Shown here in pieces: positions 44,581 through 52,752 of a DNA stretch of 64,000 nucleotides. Position numbers and translations under genes: made by a program. Every line of letters begins with the position of its first letter. The first letter of the stretch is position 1. The DNA comes from Bradyrhizobium manausense. GTDB taxonomy: Bacteria; Pseudomonadota; Alphaproteobacteria; Rhizobiales; Xanthobacteraceae. Below the pieces are notes generated by a model, which was given only the letters and a program-made list of their open reading frames with translations, was not told where the DNA came from and made no database searches. The DNA lies in NCBI RefSeq assembly GCF_018129685.1, contig NZ_JAFCLG010000007.1, positions 248,001 to 312,000 of the forward strand. Direction: 5' to 3'.

Positions 44581-46317
44581 TCAAGCCGCGACGCGCTCGC
44601 CGCTGGCGAGGAGGGCGGACAACTGCCTCGTGTCCGCAACCACGCGCACGACCATCGGCTCGTCGCGGCCGCGGATCGCGACCTCCTGCTTCGGCAGCGC
44701 GTCCTCGTGAAGCCCGGCGGTGCGCCGGACTTCCTCGGAGACGATCGCCTCGCAGGCAAGCGTCTTGGTCATGTCCTGGAGCCGGGCGGCGACGTTCACG
44801 GCGTCGCCGAGCGCGGTGAAGACGATATGGTCGCGATAGCCGATGTCGCCGATGATGACCTCGCCGCCATGGACGCCGATGCCGAAGCGGATCGGCTGGT
44901 GCAGATCGTGGCTCAGGAGCTCGTTGAGCTCGTCCACATGGGTCGCGATGCCAGCGACGGCCTGGAGCGCCTGCCGGCAGGCGGTGTGCGGATCGCTGCT
45001 GAGGCCGAACAAGGCCAGCATGCCGTCACCGACGAACTGGTTCGGCTGGCCGCCGTTCTCGATCACGGCCTGTGACACCGCACCCAGGAAGCGATTGACG
45101 ATGAAGACGGTGTCGAAAGGCAGGCGTTTCTCGGCGAGCTGGGTCGAGCCGCGCATGTCGACGAACAGGCTGACGAGATAGCGCTCCTGGCCGATCCGCG
45201 CCGGCGACGACGCCTGCGCGTTGGCTGACAGCATCTGCGGCATGAACAGCTGGAAGAAGGAGAGGTCCGAGGTCGGCCGCAGCTGGCAGGCGAGGCGGAT
45301 CGACGGATCGGCGCTGCCGACGCGGGCCAGCACGAAGGCCTCGCGTTGCGTCGGTTCGGGCAAGGCGCCATGATCGCCGATGATGCGGATTCGGCAGGTC
45401 GAGCAGCGGGCGCGGCCGCCGCAGACGCTGGCATGCGGCACGTTGTGGCGCAGGCTGGCTTCCAGCACCGAGAGACCCTTGGGTACGCGCACCGTCTTGC
45501 CGTTGCCGTAGGACAGCACGATCATGCCACCGCGCCGCTCGCGCCAACCGCGCACGCCGCGCGCAAGCAGCGTCAGTCCCAGCAAGCCGAAATAACCGAT
45601 CGTCAGTCCGCCGGCGATGCGGTCGAGCGTGTCGGCCTGTTTGAACGTGCCGACCTCGCGCTGCGTGTAGTTTTGCTTGCGCCAATCTCCGTCCTCACTG
45701 TCGGCGGCGACACTGCGGCCACCCTGGTAGATGCCGAGCAGCGCCAGCGTCGGGATCAGCACGGCGGCCGCCAGCAGATACGGCGCCGCGCGGACGAAGA
45801 ACGGTTTGAGCCTGAGCCAGAAATAGAGGCCGATGCAACCGTGCACCCAGGCGACGATCAGCAGGATCGTCATCGTCCAGAGCCGGCCGGGCGCGGCGAC
45901 GAAAAACAGATAGAGCTCCTGCGGGTACAGCTTCTCATGCCCGTACAGCGTCTGGCCGAGCCGCACGCCGATCACATGCGCCATCACCAGCGCAGGGATG
46001 CTCAGGCCCAGCACCAGCTGCAGCGGCTCGATCGTCCGCCAGCGGAACTGGCGGCGCTGGTACAGCGCATAGACGCCGAGCCCCATGTGGGTCAGCGCGG
46101 CGGTGTAGAACACGATGGCGACGGGCAGGAACTGCCAGAACGCCATGTGGTAGGTGACCCCGACCTGCATGGCATCGACCGAGATGTTGCCGAGCGCATG
46201 GTTGAGGAAATGGCTGACCACGTAAGAGAACAGGATGACGCCGCAGGCCAGCCGCACCTGCCGCGCGCTGGTCGAGCGGACGAGTTCGGGCAATCGTGAA
46301 AGCGCGGTCGCGGCCAT
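44581..46317 (-). CDS. adenylate/guanylate cyclase with cytochrome-b-like anchor and [2Fe-2S] domain
   Basis: The 578-residue protein has three modules. Residues about 17-275 hold six membrane helices with several His in or near them (SHFLNHALG, ALTHMGLGVY, VMAHVIGVRLG, AWVHGCIGLYF), resembling the diheme SdhC/fumarate-reductase anchor. Residues about 268-365 form a [2Fe-2S] ferredoxin with CGGRARCSTC and a fourth Cys in RLACQLRP. Residues about 385-560 are a class III cyclase with metal Asp residues in SLFVDMRGST and FVGDGMLALFG, and GDAVNVAARLQ. Membrane redox state is probably relayed to cAMP synthesis, as described for rhizobial CyaC-type cyclases. ATP versus GTP specificity is not certain. 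Confidence 0.92.
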   Translation of the reverse strand: MAATALSRLPELVRSTSARQVRLACGVILFSYVVSHFLNHALGNISVDAMQVGVTYHMAFWQFLPVAIVFYTAALTHMGLGVYALYQRRQFRWRTIEPLQLVLGLSIPALVMAHVIGVRLGQTLYGHEKLYPQELYLFFVAAPGRLWTMTILLIVAWVHGCIGLYFWLRLKPFFVRAAPYLLAAAVLIPTLALLGIYQGGRSVAADSEDGDWRKQNYTQREVGTFKQADTLDRIAGGLTIGYFGLLGLTLLARGVRGWRERRGGMIVLSYGNGKTVRVPKGLSVLEASLRHNVPHASVCGGRARCSTCRIRIIGDHGALPEPTQREAFVLARVGSADPSIRLACQLRPTSDLSFFQLFMPQMLSANAQASSPARIGQERYLVSLFVDMRGSTQLAEKRLPFDTVFIVNRFLGAVSQAVIENGGQPNQFVGDGMLALFGLSSDPHTACRQALQAVAGIATHVDELNELLSHDLHQPIRFGIGVHGGEVIIGDIGYRDHIVFTALGDAVNVAARLQDMTKTLACEAIVSEEVRRTAGLHEDALPKQEVAIRGRDEPMVVRVVADTRQLSALLASGERVAA

Positions 46318-46436
46318 GATTCGGGTTGTACCAGTTCACTGAGGAGAACAGCCAGTAGAGAGTTAAATTCCGCGCGTGAACGGCCTCTCCGATCACATGC
46401 GCGGCAAGGTTATGTAACGGTAGGCATTCGCAGCAT

Positions 46437-46516
46437 CGTAGGGTGGGCAAAGGCGCTCTTGCGCCGTGCCCACGCACCCCTAGGTGGTGGGCACGCTTCG
46501 CTTTGCCCACCCTACG
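46437..46516. repeat. intergenic palindromic element (CGTAGGGTGGGCAAAG type)
   Basis: Perfect 16-bp inverted ends CGTAGGGTGGGCAAAG / CTTTGCCCACCCTACG enclose a short centre with a GTGCCCACG / GTGGGCAC pair. It sits in the 278-bp gap between the cyclase and the glycosyltransferase and shows no gene. Confidence 0.88.
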
Positions 46517-46595
46517 AGTCCGTCCGGAACGGCAGACGTCGACCGCGCCAGCCCCCACATTGACTCCCCATCCCAAGTCAGGGAAAAGCTCGGCC

Positions 46596-48245
46596 GTGAC
46601 GATCGCTCCCGACATCGCCGTGAAGCCCGATGGCACCTCGCGCCGGCCGCTCGTCGTGGCCGCGCTGGTGATCGCCGCGATGACGGTGCTGCGCACCGTC
46701 TACGCCTCCGCGATCGAGCTGCGGACCGACGAGGCCTATTACTGGACCTGGTCGAAGGAGGCGGCGCTGAGCTTCCTCGATCATCCGCCCGGCATTGCCT
46801 GGCTGATCCGCTTCGGCACCGCGATCTTCGGCGACACCGTGCTTGGCGTCCGCTTCGGTGGCATTGTCGCGATGCTGGTGACGCAGCTGTTGCTCGCCGA
46901 CATCGTCCGCCGCCTCACCCATGATGTGCGCGCGATCGTGGTTGCGGTGCTGATGCCGGAGGCCGCGCTCTACTACGGCCTGTTGATGGCCAAGGTCGCG
47001 CCCGACGTCGCCATGATTCCGTTCGCGGTGGCGATGATGTGGGCCCTGGTGCGGCTGACGCAAAGCGGGGACGGCCGCTGGTGGCTCGCGGCCGGCATGT
47101 TCGCCGGCCTGTCGCTGCTCTCGAAATTCACAGCGATCATGTTCGCGCCGGCGGTCGCTGCGTTCCTGCTGATGCCGGATTGGCGCTGGCGCTGGTTGCG
47201 CAGCCCCTATCCTTATCTGGCGGTACTGATTGCGATCGCCGTGTTCTCGCCGGTGCTGATCTGGAATGCGCAGCACGATTGGGCCTCGTTCCGTTTCCAG
47301 GGCGTGCGCGCCACCGCCAATTACGGCATCTCGCTGCGGACCATCGGCGACTATCTCGGCCTGCAATTCGGCCTGGTCGGGTTCGTCATGCTGCCGGTGG
47401 TGCTCTCGGGGCTGGTGATGACGGCGTGGCGCGGCTATCGCAAGCGCGAGCCGGTTGCGATCCTGCTGTCGACGGCGGTGCTGGTGCCGTTCGCTTATTT
47501 CTTCATCAAGTCGCTGACGCTCAGGGTCGGCGACACCTGGCCGATGTTCATGTGGCCGGTGGGCTTTGCTGCCGCCGCGGTGAATCTGGCGATGCTGCCG
47601 AAAGAAGGCTGGTCGGCGCGCACGATCCGCTCGATCATCTTCTGGGTGAATACGGCACTGGTGTCGGGCATCGCCTTCGTCGTGATCGTGTTCCTCTATT
47701 ACGTGGCCGCGCCCTGGAATTTCCTCGGTAAAATGGATCCGATCGGCGCCGAGGCCGGCTTTGAGCAGGTTGCCGCGCGCGCACAGGCCGCGCTCGATGA
47801 GACCGGTGCGACCTGGATCGCGACCACGGACTACCGCACCTACGCCATGATGCGCTGGATGTTCCGCGGCCGCGTGCCAGTGGTCGAAATCAGCGAGCGC
47901 GGCCGCTTCCAGGATTTCCGCGACCCCGGCATCGACCGGATCAAGGGGCAGGCGGGAATCTATATCGGTCGCCAGCCCGATGATCGCTCGCCTCTATGGA
48001 ATTCGATCCCCGCGACCCGCCTGCCATTGGCTCAGGTTGAACGTCGCTGGCGCGGTGTCCTGATCGATATCTATACGATCGACAAACTCACCGGATGGAC
48101 CCCGGAGCTCTCGCCGTCAAAGGACTCGCCGCTGTTCCAGTGGCGGGTGCTGGCGGGAGAGTTCAGCATGAGAGCGGCAGACTTCTTCTTACCCTCCCCT
48201 GGAGGGGGAGGGTCGATCGCGCGCAGCGTGAGCGGGGTGGGGTGA
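46596..48245 (+). CDS. glycosyltransferase family 39-like (ArnT/PMT-type) membrane protein
   Basis: The 549-residue integral membrane protein has about ten helices and the acidic pair of the GT39/83 active site in the first loop (ELRTDEAYYWTWSKEAAL). Such enzymes transfer sugars from a polyprenyl phosphate donor to lipid A, proteins or glycolipids on the outer face of the inner membrane. GTG 46596 gives MTIAPDIAVKPDG; frames upstream cross the repeat at 46437-46516 and are unlikely. The final residues after MRAADFF (LPSPGGGG onwards) are encoded by an inverted-repeat element that also supplies the stop codon. Confidence 0.85.
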   Translation: MTIAPDIAVKPDGTSRRPLVVAALVIAAMTVLRTVYASAIELRTDEAYYWTWSKEAALSFLDHPPGIAWLIRFGTAIFGDTVLGVRFGGIVAMLVTQLLLADIVRRLTHDVRAIVVAVLMPEAALYYGLLMAKVAPDVAMIPFAVAMMWALVRLTQSGDGRWWLAAGMFAGLSLLSKFTAIMFAPAVAAFLLMPDWRWRWLRSPYPYLAVLIAIAVFSPVLIWNAQHDWASFRFQGVRATANYGISLRTIGDYLGLQFGLVGFVMLPVVLSGLVMTAWRGYRKREPVAILLSTAVLVPFAYFFIKSLTLRVGDTWPMFMWPVGFAAAAVNLAMLPKEGWSARTIRSIIFWVNTALVSGIAFVVIVFLYYVAAPWNFLGKMDPIGAEAGFEQVAARAQAALDETGATWIATTDYRTYAMMRWMFRGRVPVVEISERGRFQDFRDPGIDRIKGQAGIYIGRQPDDRSPLWNSIPATRLPLAQVERRWRGVLIDIYTIDKLTGWTPELSPSKDSPLFQWRVLAGEFSMRAADFFLPSPGGGGSIARSVSGVG

Positions 48246-48355
48246 TCTCTCCACGCGCGCAGTGTTGGACGCGGAGGGGCCGTCACCCCACCCCGTCTCA
48301 CATTTCGCTGCGCTCAATGTGAGCCGACCCTCCCCCTCCAGGGGAGGGTAAGAAG
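48185..48355. repeat. element with perfect 31-bp inverted ends, overlapping the 3' end of the glycosyltransferase
   Basis: The ends, 48185-48215 and 48325-48355, are exact 31-bp inverted copies built on TACCCTCCCCTGGAGGGGGA. The centre holds further pairs, e.g. GCGGGGTGGGGTGA and TCACCCCACCCCG. It lies between convergent genes and covers the last 20 codons of the glycosyltransferase gene. Confidence 0.93.
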
Positions 48356-48359
48356 AGCG

Positions 48360-49388
48360 CTACTCCTCGTCCTCTTTCCTTCGCAGCAGATCCGTCGCGA
48401 GGTCCGACAGCTTTGGCGGCGGCAGGGCTGCGAACGGCAGCGGCCTTGTGACGTCGATCGCGGCCAATCCCAGCCGCGCCGTCAGCAGTCCGTTGAGCAT
48501 GCCTTCACCCAGCCGCTGCGACAGCTTTGCCGCAATTCCGTGCCCCAGCATCTGCTGCACCAGGCTGTCGCTCGCCGCGAGGCCGCCGGTGATGGCGAGG
48601 TGGGCGATGACGTGGCGGAGCAGGCGGATCATGCCGAGCGCGCCGGGCCGGCCGCCATACAGCCGGGCCAGCTGGCGGATCAGGCGCAGCGAGACCACGA
48701 ACACGAACAGCACGTCGAACAGCGCGCGCGGCGACACCGCGGTGACGATCGACACCCGCTGGGCCGCTGACGACACCAGCCGCCGCGCCTCCGCATCCAG
48801 CGGCGACATCAACTCGCGCTCGGCGAGCCGGATCATGTCGGCGCCGTCGATGATCTCGCCGGTGTGGCTCTCGAGCGCGGCACGGGCGCGCGCGAGCTGC
48901 GGGTTCTGGTGCGCGATCGCGATCAGGTCCAGCACGACGGCGCGGCTCTCCTTGCGATCGTCGCTGGCGAGCACGTCGGCGGCGCGCCGATGCAGCTTCT
49001 CGATGGTCGCAAGCCGTGCGAGGCCAACCGCCTCGCGTCCGGTCATCACCGCGAGCGCCAGCGCGGTGACGAAGGCGAGCGCGAGCCCGACGAAGCCGAG
49101 GCTCTCGCTGCGTGCGAACAGATCCTCGATCAATTGGGTCACGCCAAGTCCCATGCCGAGCAGCGTCAGTCCGGCGAGGCCGGACCAGAACAGCGCGCCC
49201 CAGGGAAAGCCGCGCCGCGCGGGGAGCGCGGTCGCGACGGGCACGGGCAGCGCCTGAGGATCGTGCTCCGGCGTGATTTGGATGGTCGCGCGGCCAAGCC
49301 GGCTCGCTTCGTCGGCCTCGGTGACGACGACATCGGGATCATCCAGCCGGAAGGTCGCCGGCCGCCGTGGCTTCGATCGGTCGTTCAT
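48360..49388 (-). CDS. ycjF: YcjF family membrane protein (DUF697 type)
   Basis: The 342-residue protein has a charged N-terminus, two membrane helices (GALFWSGLAGLTLLGMGLGV; LGFVGLALAFVTALALAVMT) and a YcjF C-terminal domain (SAAQRVSIVTAVSPRALFDVLFV; TGGLAASDSLVQQMLGHG). It is always coupled to YcjX and its function is unknown; the pair belongs to the envelope-stress repertoire in some bacteria. Its ATG overlaps the ycjX stop by 4 bp (ATGA). The next gene is convergent, over the inverted repeat. Confidence 0.9.
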   Translation of the reverse strand: MNDRSKPRRPATFRLDDPDVVVTEADEASRLGRATIQITPEHDPQALPVPVATALPARRGFPWGALFWSGLAGLTLLGMGLGVTQLIEDLFARSESLGFVGLALAFVTALALAVMTGREAVGLARLATIEKLHRRAADVLASDDRKESRAVVLDLIAIAHQNPQLARARAALESHTGEIIDGADMIRLAERELMSPLDAEARRLVSSAAQRVSIVTAVSPRALFDVLFVFVVSLRLIRQLARLYGGRPGALGMIRLLRHVIAHLAITGGLAASDSLVQQMLGHGIAAKLSQRLGEGMLNGLLTARLGLAAIDVTRPLPFAALPPPKLSDLATDLLRRKEDEE

Positions 49389-50854
49389 GCGAGCTTGTCT
49401 CCGATCAGGAACTGCAAGGCACGGTCAAGTCGGATGTGCGGCAGCGCGGGCTCTTCCGTGCCTTCGCGCTCCAGCCTGGGCGGTCGGAAGCGCAGGAAAC
49501 GGAAATCGCTCTTCTCCGCGGCTTGCGTCGACAATCCGCGGAACGCGTCGCTGCCGTTGAACAGCGGCTCGGGATCGATGGGCAGATCGCCTGGAAAGGT
49601 CGCGACCTCGGTGTTGCCGTCGAAGAACTCGCCGTTGGCGCTTTCGCCCGCGGCCGGGGTGCCAAGGATCGATGGCAATTTGTCGCGGCCATGCGCAACC
49701 TGCGCCTCGCGCGTGGCGCGCACGGCTGCGAGCGCGACGACGTCGATCTGCGCGCCTGTATCTTCCGCGCGCGCCACGGCGCGGGTCACCGCGCGGCGCA
49801 GCACGGCCTCCAGCCGGTCATGGCTGGAATGATGCAGATGATCCGCCTTGGTTGCCGCGAACAGGATGCGGTCGATGCGTGGCCTGAACATGCTGGAGAG
49901 GAAGGTGCTGCGGCCGATGTTGAAGCAATCGAGAATGCCTGACAGCGCGGCCTCGAGATCGTGCAGCGCCTCGGGGCCCGAATTGAACGCGGCGAGCGCA
50001 TCGGCCAGCACGATCTGGCGATCGAGCCGGGCAAAATGATCCCGGAAGAACGGCCTCACCACGACGTCCTTGTAGGCTTCGAACCGGCGCGCCATCATCG
50101 CCCACAGCGATCCTTCCGGGGCCTGTCTGCCGACGGGCACGTCGAGCGGGGCGAAGGTCAGCGCCGGCGTGTCGGCGAGGCTGCCCGGCATCAGGAAGCG
50201 GCCGGGCGGCAACAGGCTCATCGCAAACCGCTCGTCGCGGCAGGCGCGCAAGTAACTCGTGAAGAGTTTTGCGGCCGCGAGCGTTGCCTGCTCGTCCTCG
50301 CGCGCTTCGGGTTTCAGCGTCGCAAGATGCGCGTGCCACTCGGCGGCAAGATGCGCGCGCGGCGTCTCGCGCGACAGCGCCAGGCTTTCGGCGGACCATT
50401 GCGCGTAGCTTTTCTGAAGCAGCGGCAGATCGAGCAGCCACTCTCCGGGATAGTCGACGATGTCGAGCGTCAGGGTGCGGTCGGCGCCGTTCTGGCGCTG
50501 ATAGTCGATGACGAGGCGCAGTTCGCTGATGTCGACGGTCGAACTCGGCCAGCGCCGCTCCTCGATCAGCGCGCGCAGATGGCTTTCATAGGAAAAGCGC
50601 GGCACGGCATCGTCCGGCTGCGGCGCCAGAGAGGCCCGCGCGATCCGTCCCGATGAATAAGCCTCGAACACCGGAAACCGGCCGCCGCGCGTCAATCCGT
50701 GGATCAGCGCGGTGATGAATACGGTCTTGCCGGCCCGCGACAGGCCGGTGACGCCAAGCCGCACCGTCGGGTTGAAGAAGTGCCCGCCATAGTCGATCAG
50801 CGCCCGGGCCGACAGGCGCGCCTCTTCGACCATGTCCTGGAAACTGAATGCCAT
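49385..50854 (-). CDS. ycjX: YcjX family P-loop protein
   Basis: The 489-residue protein belongs to the YcjX (DUF463) family. It has Walker A GLSRAGKT near 36-43, a DxxG-like segment (DIVDYPGEW), a conserved insert MLLPPGRFLMPG-like (here SLLPPGRFLMPGSLADTPAL), and the helix YKDVVVRPFFRDHFARLDRQ. It is a cytoplasmic nucleoside triphosphatase of the dynamin-like or TRAFAC GTPase group; the role is unknown. It is the first gene of an overlapping pair with ycjF, in reverse orientation to the hemolysin-III gene. Confidence 0.92.
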   Translation of the reverse strand: MAFSFQDMVEEARLSARALIDYGGHFFNPTVRLGVTGLSRAGKTVFITALIHGLTRGGRFPVFEAYSSGRIARASLAPQPDDAVPRFSYESHLRALIEERRWPSSTVDISELRLVIDYQRQNGADRTLTLDIVDYPGEWLLDLPLLQKSYAQWSAESLALSRETPRAHLAAEWHAHLATLKPEAREDEQATLAAAKLFTSYLRACRDERFAMSLLPPGRFLMPGSLADTPALTFAPLDVPVGRQAPEGSLWAMMARRFEAYKDVVVRPFFRDHFARLDRQIVLADALAAFNSGPEALHDLEAALSGILDCFNIGRSTFLSSMFRPRIDRILFAATKADHLHHSSHDRLEAVLRRAVTRAVARAEDTGAQIDVVALAAVRATREAQVAHGRDKLPSILGTPAAGESANGEFFDGNTEVATFPGDLPIDPEPLFNGSDAFRGLSTQAAEKSDFRFLRFRPPRLEREGTEEPALPHIRLDRALQFLIGDKLA

Positions 50855-51028
50855 ATGAACGCTAGGGGATCTCGGGCGGGCTGAACGGGCGACTGTTCAC
50901 AAAAGTGGCAACTGCATGAAGAAAATCAAGCTTCATACTTCCACCGCCTTCTTGGGCGAACCAGCCCTTGAACGTCGCGTTAACTGCGAAAGACCAATAT
51001 TGGACCTCATCGTCGCTTTCGGACCGCC

Positions 51029-51724
51029 ATGCCTGTCTTCACGTTGAAACAGCTCGCCTCCCATTCGGTCCACGCCGCGGCCGATGCGATCGGCTGGAAC
51101 TACGACCGCGCCGAGCTGATCGCCGACGGCATCGTCCATGCGATCGGCGTGCTCGCCGGTATCATCGCCGCGACCGTGCTGGTGGTGCTGGCGGCCGTCT
51201 ATGCCGATGCGACCGACATTTTCGGCGTATCGATCTATGTCGCCGGGTTGCTGTCGATGCTGGTGCTGTCCGCGACCTATAATCTCTGGCCGGTGTCGCC
51301 GGTGAAGTGGCTGCTGCGGCGGTTTGACCATTCGGCGATCTACCTGTTGATCGCCGCGACCTACACGCCGTTCATCCTGGAGGTAAAGGACAGCGTGTTT
51401 GCGCTGACGCTGCTGGTTTGCGTCTGGTGCGTCGCGATCGTCGGCATCGTGCTGAAGCTCGGCTATCCCGGCCGGTTCGATCGCGTTGCCGTCGGCATCT
51501 ATCTTGCGATGGGCTGGAGCGGCGTGATGCTCTACGGACCCGTCGTCAGGGCGCTACCCTCGCTGGCACTGGGCTTCATCCTGGCGGGCGGTCTGCTCTA
51601 CAGCTTTGGCGTGATCTTCCACGCCTGGCGGCGGTTGCGTTTCCAGAACGCGATCTGGCACGGTTTTGTCTTGGCCGGCGCGGCATGCCATTATACGGCG
51701 GTGCTCGACCTCGTGTTGAGCTAG
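51029..51724 (+). CDS. hemolysin III / PAQR family membrane protein
   Basis: The 231-residue protein has seven membrane helices and the family signatures YDRAELIADGIVHAIGVLAG, FDHSAIYLLIAATYTPF and IWHGFVLAGAACHYTAV, with the conserved Asp/His residues that bind a metal in PAQR proteins. The function in bacteria is unclear (not necessarily haemolytic). It is preceded by a 174-bp gap in which I see only a short unlikely frame. Confidence 0.92.
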   Translation: MPVFTLKQLASHSVHAAADAIGWNYDRAELIADGIVHAIGVLAGIIAATVLVVLAAVYADATDIFGVSIYVAGLLSMLVLSATYNLWPVSPVKWLLRRFDHSAIYLLIAATYTPFILEVKDSVFALTLLVCVWCVAIVGIVLKLGYPGRFDRVAVGIYLAMGWSGVMLYGPVVRALPSLALGFILAGGLLYSFGVIFHAWRRLRFQNAIWHGFVLAGAACHYTAVLDLVLS

Positions 51725-51752
51725 CTAAGTTCCGCGAAGCGGCATAGGCGGC

Positions 51753-51786
51753 GCGGCATCAAGACAAGAGCGGCATCAAGACAAGA
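51753..51786. repeat. two adjacent 17-bp direct repeats beside a ribosome-binding site
   Basis: GCGGCATCAAGACAAGA is exactly duplicated at 51753-51769 and 51770-51786. The second copy runs into GGAG, the ribosome-binding site for the SDR gene at 51798, so the duplication changed the leader right before translation start. Confidence 0.9.
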
Positions 51787-51797
51787 GGAGACGTCGC

Positions 51798-52592
51798 ATG
51801 CAGGTGACCGGCAAGGTCGTGGTCGTCACGGGCGGCGCCAACGGCATCGGCAAGGCGCTGTGCGAGGCCTTTCACAAGGCGGGTGCTGCCAAGGTCGTGG
51901 TTGCGGACATGGACGCCGCGAACGCGCGGGCCGTCGCTGCGACGGTCGATGGCGCGGCGTTCAAATGCGACGTCGCGCAGGAAAAGGACATCAGCCACGT
52001 CATCGAGGAGACCGAGCGGCAGTTCGGCCCGATCGAGCTGTTCTGCTCCAACGCCGGCATCGGCGGCGGCTTCGATCCGATGTCGGTCAATGCCGGCGGC
52101 GCCTCCGACGAGCCCTGGCAGCGCAGCTGGGCCATTCACGTCATGGCGCATGTCTATGCGGCGCGGCATCTCGTGCCCCGCATGAAAGCGCGCGGCGGCG
52201 GCTATTTCCTCAACACCATCTCGGCCGCGGGCTTGCTGTCGCAGGTTGGCAGTCCCGCTTACTCGACGACGAAGCACGCCGCGGTGGGCTTTGCCGAAAA
52301 CCTCGCGATCTCGCACAAGGCGCACAATATCAAGGTCTCGATCCTCTGCCCGCAGGGCGTCGACACCAACATGCTGCGCTCGATCCCGAAGGGCCCGCAA
52401 TCCGGCGATGGCGATCTGACACCGGAGCAGGTGGCGAAGGATGTGCTTGTCGGTCTCGAGCAGGAAAGCTTCCTGATCCTGCCGCACCCCCAGGTGCTCG
52501 GCTACATGCGCAAGAAGACCGAGAACTACGACCGCTGGATCGGCGGCATGGCGAAGATCCAGGCCAGGATGCGGGAGGAGTTCGGGAAGTAG
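51798..52592 (+). CDS. short-chain dehydrogenase/reductase
   Basis: The 264-residue protein has the classical SDR signature: TGGANGIGKA for the cofactor, CSNAGIGGG, Ser in TISAAGLLS, and the catalytic YSTTKHA. Asp39-like acidic residue in VVADMDAAN suggests NAD rather than NADP. It probably oxidises or reduces a hydroxyl or keto group of an unknown substrate. GGAG precedes ATG 51798, and a tandem repeat lies in its leader. Confidence 0.93.
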   Translation: MQVTGKVVVVTGGANGIGKALCEAFHKAGAAKVVVADMDAANARAVAATVDGAAFKCDVAQEKDISHVIEETERQFGPIELFCSNAGIGGGFDPMSVNAGGASDEPWQRSWAIHVMAHVYAARHLVPRMKARGGGYFLNTISAAGLLSQVGSPAYSTTKHAAVGFAENLAISHKAHNIKVSILCPQGVDTNMLRSIPKGPQSGDGDLTPEQVAKDVLVGLEQESFLILPHPQVLGYMRKKTENYDRWIGGMAKIQARMREEFGK

Positions 52593-52611
52593 GCGGAAGC
52601 ACAATCTCGAT

Positions 52612-52732
52612 GTCGTCCTGGCGAAAGCCAGGACCCATTACCCCAAGGAGCAGTCGTGGTGCGAGATCGTCATTACCAACCTTCGCCAAATTGGCTGCCG
52701 TGGCAATGGGTCCTGGCTTTCGCCAGGACGAC
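52612..52732. repeat. intergenic palindromic element, family B copy 3 (paired arm changes)
   Basis: The ends are GTCGTCCTGGCG / CGCCAGGACGAC, perfect inverted repeats. Compared with copies 1 and 2, a C-to-T change on the left is matched by the complementary G-to-A on the right. It lies between the convergent SDR and decarboxylase genes. Confidence 0.88.
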
Positions 52733-52752
52733 GATGTGGCTAGGCGCGTTCC

